DNA from: Pseudoclavibacter sp. AY1H1
GTDB taxonomy: Bacteria > Actinomycetota > Actinomycetes > Actinomycetales > Microbacteriaceae
DNA length: 64,000 nt
NCBI RefSeq assembly: GCF_002931055.1
Contig: NZ_PSXX01000019.1
Coordinates: forward strand, 1 to 64,000
Direction: 5' to 3'
The notes under the pieces are model-generated. The model saw nothing but the letters and a program-made list of their open reading frames with translations. It did no database searches and was not told the DNA's origin. The position numbers were made by a program, and so were the translations under genes. Positions 15,381 to 23,759 of this stretch are shown here, piece after piece; within the stretch, counting starts at the first letter, position 1, and each line of letters opens with the position of its first letter.

Positions 15381-15818
15381 ATGCTCACTTTCCGACCCCA
15401 GATTCACGACGAAGTGGATCTCCTGCTCTCCGGCCTCTATGTCGTCACGCGCGACTTCTCGGCGATCAACGATCCGAAACACCTACGCGACGTCGTCACC
15501 GTCAGCGACGAGCTCGGGAGCGAGCTTCTGGCCCAGAACGGACACGACAGCAACTACATCTGGCACCCAGTCCGAGAGGTCATCATCGAACGAGAGCCAC
15601 AGCGGTTCCTCACCCTCGAGCGGGTCCGCCGCAAGTGGGTCGCCGCGAGCACGAACGTCATGAGCGTGCGTTCCTGGATCATCTACGAGACCCTGCGTGT
15701 TGGCCTCGCTGACGAACTTCTTGACGTGCCCGCGTCCGCCATCGCGGAACCTGCAGGGACAGCAGCAGAGCCCACCGGGTGGCGTCGCGAGCAGTGGATG
15801 CCCGCGCTCCTCCCCTAG
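15381..15818 (+). CDS. Hypothetical protein of the S9 operon
   Basis: Start at 15381 (AGAAGG upstream) is preferred to an in-frame ATG at 15318, whose extra residues are low-quality. The 145-residue acidic protein has conserved-looking blocks (DEVDLLLSGLYVVTRDF, SWIIYETLRVGLADELL) but no recognised domain and no signal peptide. Confidence 0.6.
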   Translation: MLTFRPQIHDEVDLLLSGLYVVTRDFSAINDPKHLRDVVTVSDELGSELLAQNGHDSNYIWHPVREVIIEREPQRFLTLERVRRKWVAASTNVMSVRSWIIYETLRVGLADELLDVPASAIAEPAGTAAEPTGWRREQWMPALLP

Positions 15819-16047
15819 GAGCGTTGAAGCACTCAGTTGCCCTTCCATCAACCACAGGTCAGACCGGAGACGCCTGTATCTGCGGTTCAGGCCTCGCGCA
15901 GCGAAGGTCGAAAGCTACGCTTGGCCGCGTGCAGTCGCCGCAATCATTCGAGTGCCCTACGTACGCCCCCGTGCGCCACGAGGTCCGAGCTCCGCGACTG
16001 AACACCGAATTTCTCGCCTGCAGGGCGCCGAAGCACGGAACGACATC

Positions 16048-16485
16048 GTGAATCGCCCCGTCGAGCAGCTCCTCAACGAGATTCGCGACGCTGTGACGCT
16101 CCAACGGTCGCTGAGCTCGCAGCTAGAAGCGTGCCGGCAGCAGCGCCTCTCGTTGCTCGTAATCGGGCGAGGCCTCGAGCTATCCGCCGGCACGCTCATC
16201 AATGCCACCCAACTCAGTCGGGGGACCTTCTACCGAGATCTCCTCGCCGCGAAACTGACCGGAGACGCCTCCTCGATCACGAGTGGCCCTGAACTGCTAG
16301 ACCTACTGCGCTCCAATGCCGGCCAACGCCTCGCGCTACAGCCGAAAATCGAGCGTGTCCAGGAGCAGATATCGCTACTGTTCGCGCAGCTCCGCCAAAC
16401 AGCTCCCAACATCACCCCGGCCACAATCCACCAAGCGACAGGCCTCCCGCAGTCCACGATCTACCTGCACCTCAGCAGGCAATGA
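16048..16485 (+). CDS. Coiled-coil/double HTH protein, similar to the gene at 6167
   Basis: A GTG start at 16048 with ACGGAAC upstream gives 145 residues. The protein has two helix-turn-helix-like segments (INATQLSRGTFYRDLL about 52-67; IHQATGLPQSTIYLHL about 126-141) separated by a coiled coil (QRLALQPKIERVQEQISLLF). The layout matches the 166-residue protein at 6167. It could be a regulator of the element. Longer upstream starts are in frame but would add a Pro/Arg-rich tail of poor quality. Confidence 0.55.
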   Translation: MNRPVEQLLNEIRDAVTLQRSLSSQLEACRQQRLSLLVIGRGLELSAGTLINATQLSRGTFYRDLLAAKLTGDASSITSGPELLDLLRSNAGQRLALQPKIERVQEQISLLFAQLRQTAPNITPATIHQATGLPQSTIYLHLSRQ

Positions 16486-16526
16486 GATCGGGGGTCCTCC
16501 ACTCTCGTGGAACACCCCCGACCTCA
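16483..16526. terminator. Bidirectional terminator between convergent operons
   Basis: An imperfect inverted repeat (TGAGATCGGGGGT against ACCCCCGACCTCA, one mismatch) separates the S9 operon from the end of the S10 operon. Confidence 0.7.
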
Positions 16527-16534
16527 TCGACTCA

Positions 16535-16879
16535 CTAACGCCGGTCTCGCTCTTCCCGGCGCTTCACTGCCGCCTCCTTCAACCGACGTCGCGCACGGCG
16601 CCATGCCTGCACAGCAGCAACCGTCCCGACGATTAGCAGCAGGACGATGACCCCCAGGATGACGAGACGGATGATGTCCAAGCCGGATCCGTTGCCAAAA
16701 TCAAGCACCAAGTCAGCGTCTACGCCCGCAAGCACGTGCACGTTCACTAGCCAATCCGTGAGTGGCTTCGCGAGGCGATTGAGAGCGAAGAGACCTCCGC
16801 CACCCAACCCGCAAAGCAGGAAGATCCAAGTCAGGGTTTCGCCGTCGATCCCGTTCGAGGATCCTGAATTGTTGCTCAT
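16535..16879 (-). CDS. Two-helix membrane protein, last gene of the coupling-ATPase operon
   Basis: The 114-residue product has a membrane helix at about 16-36 and a second at about 70-92, then a long basic tail (RRARRRLKEAAVKRREERDRR). Its start overlaps the upstream stop by 4 bases. No family is recognised; position suggests an accessory conjugation protein. Confidence 0.7.
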   Translation of the reverse strand: MSNNSGSSNGIDGETLTWIFLLCGLGGGGLFALNRLAKPLTDWLVNVHVLAGVDADLVLDFGNGSGLDIIRLVILGVIVLLLIVGTVAAVQAWRRARRRLKEAAVKRREERDRR

Positions 16880-17415
16880 CGCCGCCCCTTACTCTCTCGC
16901 CGCTTCGCGTCTTCAGATCTGCCTGCCTGGTCATAAACACGGGCCCACTCATGTTCGAAATCCACGGGACACAGATCACTGGTGTCGAGCAACTCAAGTT
17001 GACCGAGAAGGCGCTCCATCAACTCAACATCGCCCGCCTGCCCCCTTCGGTAGGCCGTGACGCGAACCACCCTGGTCTGCAGGCCCAGCCGACGGCACGC
17101 CCCGCAAGCCCAGGCCCACACGGCGACCCAGGCGGCCAGAACGAGTCCAGCTCCGAGCCAGCCCCCAAGGAGTCCCATCACGGCGAACACCGACAGGTAG
17201 AGAACCCCTGATTCGGAGTAGAGGAAGTCCCGGATTCGGAGCAGGCGGCGTTCGCTGAGCCTTGTACCTGGTCGATGGATGATCAGCACAACCGAAATAC
17301 GGGTGACATACGGCCGCTTCGCAGGTGGAGTGATCAGCACTTGCCCCCAACGCGGGGCCGCCTGCCGTTCGCGCACAAGGGAACGCTCGACGGATTGTCT
17401 ACCCACGCCGCTCAC
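16876..17415 (-). CDS. Membrane protein of the coupling-ATPase operon (DUF6611-like)
   Basis: The 179-residue protein has an N-terminal cytoplasmic part, two adjacent membrane helices (about 70-105, VLYLSVFAVMGLLGGWLGAGLVLAAWVAVWAW) and a soluble C-terminal helix. The layout resembles small actinobacterial DUF6611-type proteins, a tentative match. The GTG start lies inside the end of the upstream gene (17-base overlap), so translation is coupled. Confidence 0.6.
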   Translation of the reverse strand: MSGVGRQSVERSLVRERQAAPRWGQVLITPPAKRPYVTRISVVLIIHRPGTRLSERRLLRIRDFLYSESGVLYLSVFAVMGLLGGWLGAGLVLAAWVAVWAWACGACRRLGLQTRVVRVTAYRRGQAGDVELMERLLGQLELLDTSDLCPVDFEHEWARVYDQAGRSEDAKRRESKGRR

Positions 17416-17818
17416 GCACCCTTCGCACGTACTTCAACCAGGGCACCGCAATGGCAGCCCCCATCAGGGCAAGGGAAGCCGAGAGTGCAGCACACAGCAC
17501 CACTCCCACCCACGCGAAGACGACCAGCCACCAGGTACCGGAAGCTTCAAGCGCCCACGTGCCGGCCTGCCAGAGCGCGGCAAGACAAAAGCCCAGCAAA
17601 GTGCCGATAAGGACGAGGCCAATCCAGGCCCCCTTGTGTCGATCGGCACCGAGCTGAGTGACATTCGAAGATGCGCGGAGAGCGACTGCTCCCGTCGCAT
17701 CCGCAACAGAGGCGGGAAGTTGTCTCTGCGCCGCGCCTCCGGAGAAGTTGCGGATGGCGGTCCGATTCAGGGAGCCGCTCATGCTGGATTCTTTCGCTGG
17801 AGTTGCTTGCAAGATCAT
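17399..17818 (-). CDS. Membrane protein behind the FtsK/TraD-like ATPase
   Basis: Its ATG overlaps the stop of the ATPase gene (ATGA). The 139-residue product has a soluble N-terminus of about 60 residues, two membrane helices (about 66-90 and 96-125) and a short basic end. Not recognised; probably a membrane partner of the ATPase. An internal ATG at 17782 is an alternative start. Confidence 0.65.
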   Translation of the reverse strand: MILQATPAKESSMSGSLNRTAIRNFSGGAAQRQLPASVADATGAVALRASSNVTQLGADRHKGAWIGLVLIGTLLGFCLAALWQAGTWALEASGTWWLVVFAWVGVVLCAALSASLALMGAAIAVPWLKYVRRVRERRG

Positions 17819-19854
17819 GCGGCCTGAACCTCCAGGTGGGGCCGGCGCAGCGTGAGCAGCTCGCCAGACTCGATGGACATGAACTCCTCATCTCCGGTGT
17901 CGACGTCGGCGAACGAGATGACCGTTTGGTCCTCGTCGACGAGATCAACTTCGACACTGACGACGACGCCCCAGACGCCGAGATCGGGATCCGCCAGCAC
18001 CAGGTCTCCGACGGAGATTTCTGCGGCGCGGGCAGATTCCTCTGCCGTGTAGCCGTCATCCTCAGTCCCGGTGTCGACGAACTCCGCGCCTTCGGCTTCA
18101 ATCTCAGCCGCGGCACTGCGGACGACCGCGGGCCCACCCGCCACACGCTCAGATCGCGGGGCCCAGGGCACAATCGGGGCTGTGGCGTAGTCACCGTAGG
18201 TCGGCTCGATGAGCAGCCCCTCGCCGTCGAGGTCCGGAACCGCCACCGGGGTCCGAAACATCTTCCGCGGATATCTGGTCGTGGAAGGCCGCACCCGTTC
18301 GATGTGAGCCTTTGACCCATCGTCGAAATCCTTCGAGGGGTCAGGCACGAAATGCACTTTCGCCCGCACGGGCTCTCCTGAGCGGTTGATCACCATTGCC
18401 TGGCCGGGTGGAGTGCGCACGACACCGATCGCTGGCGAGTCCCACATCATGACGGCACCCTGCGGGCTGAGGCGCCCCATGGACATACGCCAGGCCATGT
18501 TGTCGCGCATCTCGCCGCCGAGGATCTCCGCGTCGGGACGCTGGAGACCCATGAGAATGTGAATCATCGCGGTTCGCGCCAGGCGCATCAGGTTAGCCAT
18601 CAGTGCCAACACAGGTGGCTGGGGAGGGTCGCCCTTCTGCTTGATGCCTCGATAGAAGTCGCGGACACGATCGCGGAAGGTCGTGTACTCGTCGATCACC
18701 ATGACGAGCGGCTCGAAATCAGAAGCCACGGCCTGGCCGTTCTCGATCATGTCGTAGCGCTCTTCCATGAGGTCATGCGCTGCATGGATCATCCGGATCT
18801 GGTCACCGATGGACGACGCGATGATTTCAACGTTCGGCCACCCCCCGAAGCCCAGGAACTCGATTCGCTTGCCGTCGAGGATCCAGATGCGGAACCCCTG
18901 GTTTGCGAGCTTGCACACGAACGCCTGCTCAGCCTTGGTCTTGCCTGATCCCGTCCCACCGACGATGAGAGCGTGCGCGTCGTGTTTTGGGCGCCATCCG
19001 ATCAGGCCAGCGTCTTCGTCAGTTGCGACCTCGAGTACCGCGTTCGCGTAGGTTTCGTAGGTGGGGTCAAGCTCTTCCTCATCGACCTCGAGGTTGATGA
19101 TCTTGGGAAGGACGGGGCGCAGCTCGAAGGTCACCTTGTCGGTTTCGAGATCCCACCGTGACCGCCAGCTGCCAGGCAGCATTGCATCGACCACGTTCTC
19201 GAGGCGCTTCCGGTAGCCCTCGAGGGTGACGTTCGGGCCGCGGTCATGTGCGACGACGACCCGAGTGACGACGCCCTTGTCGTCGCAAACGACCTTTGCT
19301 TGGCTGCTCTCGCCGAACAGCTTTCCCATCACCGCTTCTGCGCGACGTCGCGCTTTCGAGAACGGATCGTTCGCGTCGAGCACGGCGGTGGGCTCGAGCA
19401 CGACCCGGCAGCGTCGTGAATCGTGTGAGGTCACCTCCCAGGAGACGCCCGTGCGCTTCAAAGCGATGTCTCGCAAATTCGCGATCATCCGGGGATCGTC
19501 CTTTTGAGACGCGTAACTGCAAACGATCCGTTGCACTTCTCCGACTCCCCAGCGCTTGGTCCAGCGGTCCAGGCGCACCAGCGTTCGCGTGGGCATGGTT
19601 GCACCGAGCTCGAGCGACATCGCCCGAACCATCGGATCGGTGATCTCCCGGCGAGCTCGGTTGCGGATCGACAGTGCGGCGATGCCCAGCAGCAGGACGC
19701 CAGCGATGGTTGGAGCGCCGACTGCGAGCAGCCCGTCTTGCATGAGCGCACCGATGCCCCAGCCGATGACCGAAGCAGCGAGGAGCACCACAACCCAGCC
19801 ACGACTTGCAGACCGGTATCGCGGCAGCTGGGCAAACCCCCCATCGGATTTCAT
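17815..19854 (-). CDS. FtsK/TraD-like DNA translocase or coupling ATPase
   Basis: Start at 19854 (ATGA overlap with the upstream small gene) gives 679 residues. Two membrane helices (about 20-62) precede a cytoplasmic FtsK-type motor with Walker A GGTGSGKT (about residue 300) and Walker B LVMVIDEY. The segment GLQRPDAEILGGEMRDNMAWR is the conserved sensor-like FtsK motif. In actinobacterial conjugation such proteins pump plasmid DNA or couple the relaxosome to the channel. The C-terminal tail from about residue 520 is acidic and unusual. A relaxase is not seen nearby, so single-strand and double-strand transfer both remain possible. Confidence 0.85.
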   Translation of the reverse strand: MKSDGGFAQLPRYRSASRGWVVVLLAASVIGWGIGALMQDGLLAVGAPTIAGVLLLGIAALSIRNRARREITDPMVRAMSLELGATMPTRTLVRLDRWTKRWGVGEVQRIVCSYASQKDDPRMIANLRDIALKRTGVSWEVTSHDSRRCRVVLEPTAVLDANDPFSKARRRAEAVMGKLFGESSQAKVVCDDKGVVTRVVVAHDRGPNVTLEGYRKRLENVVDAMLPGSWRSRWDLETDKVTFELRPVLPKIINLEVDEEELDPTYETYANAVLEVATDEDAGLIGWRPKHDAHALIVGGTGSGKTKAEQAFVCKLANQGFRIWILDGKRIEFLGFGGWPNVEIIASSIGDQIRMIHAAHDLMEERYDMIENGQAVASDFEPLVMVIDEYTTFRDRVRDFYRGIKQKGDPPQPPVLALMANLMRLARTAMIHILMGLQRPDAEILGGEMRDNMAWRMSMGRLSPQGAVMMWDSPAIGVVRTPPGQAMVINRSGEPVRAKVHFVPDPSKDFDDGSKAHIERVRPSTTRYPRKMFRTPVAVPDLDGEGLLIEPTYGDYATAPIVPWAPRSERVAGGPAVVRSAAAEIEAEGAEFVDTGTEDDGYTAEESARAAEISVGDLVLADPDLGVWGVVVSVEVDLVDEDQTVISFADVDTGDEEFMSIESGELLTLRRPHLEVQAA

Positions 19855-20069
19855 GCGCTGCGGGCCATCTGGGACAGCTCCCTGAACTGTGCCCGACGTG
19901 CCACCGGGTTGTCGGGCCAGGGCGCCCAAGCTCCGTCAGCCATGGGCATTCGATGCATGGGAGGAAGAGGGACGCGACCAGTTCCGGCCGTACCAGCTTG
20001 GAGGTCATGCGTCACGCTCGGCGGGTATGGCATCCACTTATCCGTGGGTTCGTTCGTTGGCGTTGTCAT
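19851..20069 (-). CDS. Small leader gene of the coupling-ATPase operon
   Basis: The 72-residue soluble protein starts at 20069 behind AAAGGAA, 25 nt downstream of promoter S10. It ends with ATGA overlap into the ATPase gene. It is rich in Pro, Met and Trp; the family is unknown. It could be a small adaptor of the ATPase or serve for translational coupling. Confidence 0.6.
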   Translation of the reverse strand: MTTPTNEPTDKWMPYPPSVTHDLQAGTAGTGRVPLPPMHRMPMADGAWAPWPDNPVARRAQFRELSQMARSA

Positions 20070-20093
20070 CAGGTTGTTCCTTTCGGCTCTACC

Positions 20094-20127
20094 TCGGTAG
20101 TGCCCTCTGGAACGCGGGTCTTGGACA
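20094..20127 (-). promoter_or_regulatory. S-type promoter S10
   Basis: Minus strand: TGTCCAAG (20127-20120), 15 nt, GGCACTACCGA (20104-20094). It drives the FtsK/TraD-like operon. The rest of the 20070-20378 gap holds a hairpin and no gene. Confidence 0.75.
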
Positions 20128-20299
20128 CCAGCAGTCAGACAAACCTTCCCCTGCACCTGTACGGCCCACGAGGCTCGAGAGTTGCGAGCCAGGTGTGACT
20201 CAAGCAACGACGCCGACACAAGACTGAAGCGCTACCTCTACGCAACAGACATGCTGGCCCAGCGAAGTAGGTGCAAAACAGGGTTGTCACACTTGACAT

Positions 20300-20353
20300 G
20301 GGGGTGTAGGCTCGCCGGAATGAAGCTTGCGTAAAGACGAGCGAGCCTCCCCC
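20300..20353 (-). terminator. Large stem-loop downstream of the conjugation operon
   Basis: AGGCTCGC (20308-20315) pairs with GCGAGCCT (20341-20348), extended by a run of G and a run of C on either side, around a 25-nt loop. It lies just past the stop of the wall-hydrolase gene, so it probably terminates that operon. A transfer-origin hairpin is an alternative that the sequence cannot decide. Confidence 0.5.
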
Positions 20354-20378
20354 ACCCACATCAGGTTCTAGGTTCCGC

Positions 20379-21563
20379 TCACGCGGCATACGGCGTCGCA
20401 CCGAGATCCACTCCGTAGAGGGCCATGTAGGCCTGGGGATCGACGTAGCCGGCGGCCGTCGACGAGCCACCGACATGCGGCAGCGACAGCACTGCAGCGT
20501 CCGTACTCCCGAGTGTGGTCACGCGAATGTCGAGGTGGCAGCCGGACGACGGGCCAGCATTTCCTACAGCACCCACCTGCTGCCCAACGCTCACAGTGTC
20601 GCCCACCTTCACGATCACGTCGTCCATGAACATGTGGAGGTAGGCGACCTCAGTGCCGTCCGGAGTCGTGATGCCAAGCCAGTAGCCACTCAACGTCGTG
20701 ACAGTCCCTGGACGGATCGCCAGGACTGGCGTCCCGCAGGCGGCTCCGAAGTCGAGCGCGGGATGCCACGTCGACGCAGCACAGCCGCTTCCGCTCGAGA
20801 CCGGGCACCCCCGAGGGCCGACACCATCCGTGATCGGGTGAGGTTCCGTGAAGGGGTAGCCACCCTCACCCGAAGCACTCGTGGCTGCGCAGCCAGCACC
20901 AGATCCTCCACCGCCAACAGCAGCGATCAGCTGCTTCGCCGCTGCTTCCCAGCGCCCGTACGCATTCGGGGTCGCAGAGCCCTGAACCTTCTGGGCAGCA
21001 TCGTTCGGAGTCATCGACTCCCAGCCCGCAATGTCGAAGAGCCCGGGCGGGCTGCCGCCGTTGGGACCTTCTGGGCCACCCAGAAACGCACGAGCGTTGA
21101 ACTTCGCGTCCATCAGGTCTTTTACGGAGCCCCATCCAATTGAAGGGCGCTGCTGCAGGAGGCCGATCGAGTCGTGGTCACTGCCGTCTGCGTCGTGCGG
21201 GTAGTTCACCGATTCGGGTACCGCCGTCGAATTCGCGTACATGCGCATTCGCGACTCGGCGAGGGCACCCATGACGAGGATGAGCTGCGCCTTCGGGTTG
21301 GCTTTTGCTTGAGCTGCCCCTTCGAGGAGATCCACGACGTGCTGCATGCGGGCAGCATCGAGAGCAACCTCTTCGCCGTCGCTGGCCGCCACGGTGAGCG
21401 ATCCCCCAGGGGCAGAGAGGGACGGCAAGCAGATCGCCGCCCCTCCCTTCCCGACCGCACCAGGGTTGAAGACCGTAAAGAAGGCCAGTGTGAGCGCCAG
21501 GACGAGCACAGCCGGCACGGAAAGGACCACGACACCGGCAGCCGCGATGATCCACTTCTTCAT
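20379..21563 (-). CDS. Conjugation wall hydrolase: lysozyme-like domain plus M23-like domain
   Basis: The 394-residue protein has an N-terminal membrane anchor (about 5-30). A lysozyme/transglycosylase-like domain follows (about 75-210, LILVMGALAESRM, SIGLLQQRPSIGWG), then a Gly-rich linker and a C-terminal peptidase M23 fold (about 240-390). The M23 motif HPALDFG keeps the His and Asp ligands. The usual HLH triplet reads HLD at GCHLDIRV, replacing the third zinc ligand. Such bifunctional enzymes open peptidoglycan for type IV secretion in monoderm bacteria. It closes the operon starting at 28412. Confidence 0.8.
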   Translation of the reverse strand: MKKWIIAAAGVVVLSVPAVLVLALTLAFFTVFNPGAVGKGGAAICLPSLSAPGGSLTVAASDGEEVALDAARMQHVVDLLEGAAQAKANPKAQLILVMGALAESRMRMYANSTAVPESVNYPHDADGSDHDSIGLLQQRPSIGWGSVKDLMDAKFNARAFLGGPEGPNGGSPPGLFDIAGWESMTPNDAAQKVQGSATPNAYGRWEAAAKQLIAAVGGGGSGAGCAATSASGEGGYPFTEPHPITDGVGPRGCPVSSGSGCAASTWHPALDFGAACGTPVLAIRPGTVTTLSGYWLGITTPDGTEVAYLHMFMDDVIVKVGDTVSVGQQVGAVGNAGPSSGCHLDIRVTTLGSTDAAVLSLPHVGGSSTAAGYVDPQAYMALYGVDLGATPYAA

Positions 21564-21566
21564 GAG

Positions 21567-23759
21567 TTAGCGGAGGGACCGAACGGGCGCCGCAGGTGGC
21601 CCTGGTGGCGCGGCGACCGGTGCTGATGCCGGGGAGGCGTACTGCTTCCGGAAGGACGCGATGCGGGCTTCAGAGGCTGAGGAACGGGGGCGTGAGGGGC
21701 GCACCGTCGATGCTGCTGGACGCTCATTCGTGCTCTGCACCAGCTTCCCCCGTCCATCACTGCCGACCTCCACACGGTTGCCTCCGGGGCTCTCGACACT
21801 CGAACCGAGCGTGAGTCGCTCCGGCGCGTGCGTGGTGACCCGGACATCGGGAAGGCCAGCTTCTGCCCGGTGCGCGGTGTGAGCTGAGGCTGCAGCGTCG
21901 GGAGTTCCCGATTTGTTTCGCGACTGGAGCCCCTTAGTGACGATCTTCTCCGCGGCGATCTTTCCGCTCTCCGCTCCGATGGCACCCCAGCCGCCTGGAG
22001 CAGCCTTTGCGAGGCGGTAGACGACCTTGCCGGCCTCTGCGGCGCCCCGTGCGATGTCTTTTGCCTTGTCGCCGTTCGGCTCCTCCGCGCTCGCACTGTC
22101 ACGGGGCGACGGGGAGTCCGATCCCGCCACACCCTGCACACTGCTTGGCGGTTCCTCGCCACGTGGGCGCGAGGTAGCCGGGACTGTCGTTGACGGTGCA
22201 ATTTCCTGCTCCGCTGGCGCAGCGATCTCCGTGGAAGGTTCGGGTTTTTCATTCTTCGATGTCGTGCGGGTGTCGCCGAATTTCTTGGCCATCCGCGACG
22301 TCCTCTCGACGGCGCGGACGCCCATATCCAAGACCTGGACCGGGTGGAGCCCCGTGCCATCGGCGGAGTCCTTGCCCAGGCCCAGCTTGCCGAGCAGGCT
22401 GCCCCAGGTCTTGCCTTGTTTGCGCATGGCGATCGTGGCGACGATCAGACCGATAGTGATGATGAAGGTGAAGGTGCCGATCATCATCAGCTGTAACAGC
22501 ACGTCGAGGCCAGCAGCGGCGAGAGAGCGGGCGATGCTCAGGGTCATCGCAAGCGAGCCACTGAGCAGGACCAGCATGAAGACGACGGACACAAGACCTA
22601 GAACCATGTCGGTGACGGCTCGTCCCAGCTGTGGACGCCCGATGGCGGGGAGGACCGCGATGTTGACCCAGATCATGGTTCGGATGCCGGCCCAGATCGT
22701 GCTGAGAACTCTCCAGACGAACAGGACGCACAGAACCCCGATCAGGAACCAGAGCGCAATGCTGCCGGCTGACGACAAGTACGCAGCCAGTGGCTGCCAA
22801 ACCGACGGGTTCTCAACGTAGTTCTTCGCCTCTTCGTCGCAGCTGCTGATCTTGCTGCGTACGTCGTTGTTCTGCAGGGACGGCGGGCTCGAGATCATGA
22901 CCTCGGTGAACTCTGCGTTGCACACCTCGTCGAGGGTCTTCCCGAAGGTGACGGACTGTGCCGGCTGGCGCACAAAGATATCCACGATCTCCGCGATGAC
23001 GACTGTGCTGAGCGCAGATTTAGCCTCAGCCCCACTGTCGCCGTCGAGGTCGACCACGGCCCCTGTGCTTCCCTCGGAGCCAGTGTCCTCCACAACGGCG
23101 ACCGCGATCTCGGCGCCCCAGGAACGGACCGTAGCGAAAGCTCCTTCGGTGCCCTGCATGTTTACGAGCGGGTTGGCGAGCATCCCCACAGCAGCTATGC
23201 CGCAGGCCACCGAAATGATGATGTCCATGAGTCCTGCGGCTCGCTTTCCGAACCACATGGCCATGCTGCCCACGAAAGCGGAGATTCCGAGCGCAAACGG
23301 GATCCATTCGAGGCCCTCGAACTGCTGCTTCAGCAGTCCCGACCAGCCCACCACCGGGGCCAGCAGCCAATCGATCCATTCGAACTCGAGGAGGAGCGTG
23401 AGCACGTTGAGCGCGATGGTGATGGAGACCATGTGCCCGACCCACAGGAAGTCCGTCAGAACCCCGTAGATGCCCTTCTGCGGGGTCATGACGTCACCAC
23501 GGTCGATCGGTAGGAGGTCATAGGCCTCGAGTGGCACCCCGCTGGAATCAGTAGCCCCCAAGGCTGCGATGAGTTCGTTGCCAGGATCGGCGTAGGCGAA
23601 CACGAGATTGCCGAAGATGACCTGCCCAGCCCAAAGCGCGATCGCCAGGAACACCGCCGAACGGCGCGGGCGCTGCCGGCACCATCTCCAGGCTGAGCGG
23701 ATCTGCGCCCGGAGGCGACGTGGATGCCCTAGGACGCGACCGGCCAGGTGGAGGATCAT
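21567..23759 (-). CDS. VirB6/TrbL-like polytopic conjugation protein
   Basis: The 730-residue protein has a short basic N-terminus and about eight membrane helices in its first 480 residues. A large extracytoplasmic loop (about 205-320) contains paired cysteines. A long soluble, charged, low-complexity C-terminal tail (about 500-730) follows. This is the layout of monoderm VirB6-like channel proteins. It overlaps the VirB4 gene by ATGA, and the wall hydrolase starts 3 bases after it. Family-level sequence motifs are weak, so the call relies on topology and position. Confidence 0.8.
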   Translation of the reverse strand: MILHLAGRVLGHPRRLRAQIRSAWRWCRQRPRRSAVFLAIALWAGQVIFGNLVFAYADPGNELIAALGATDSSGVPLEAYDLLPIDRGDVMTPQKGIYGVLTDFLWVGHMVSITIALNVLTLLLEFEWIDWLLAPVVGWSGLLKQQFEGLEWIPFALGISAFVGSMAMWFGKRAAGLMDIIISVACGIAAVGMLANPLVNMQGTEGAFATVRSWGAEIAVAVVEDTGSEGSTGAVVDLDGDSGAEAKSALSTVVIAEIVDIFVRQPAQSVTFGKTLDEVCNAEFTEVMISSPPSLQNNDVRSKISSCDEEAKNYVENPSVWQPLAAYLSSAGSIALWFLIGVLCVLFVWRVLSTIWAGIRTMIWVNIAVLPAIGRPQLGRAVTDMVLGLVSVVFMLVLLSGSLAMTLSIARSLAAAGLDVLLQLMMIGTFTFIITIGLIVATIAMRKQGKTWGSLLGKLGLGKDSADGTGLHPVQVLDMGVRAVERTSRMAKKFGDTRTTSKNEKPEPSTEIAAPAEQEIAPSTTVPATSRPRGEEPPSSVQGVAGSDSPSPRDSASAEEPNGDKAKDIARGAAEAGKVVYRLAKAAPGGWGAIGAESGKIAAEKIVTKGLQSRNKSGTPDAAASAHTAHRAEAGLPDVRVTTHAPERLTLGSSVESPGGNRVEVGSDGRGKLVQSTNERPAASTVRPSRPRSSASEARIASFRKQYASPASAPVAAPPGPPAAPVRSLR

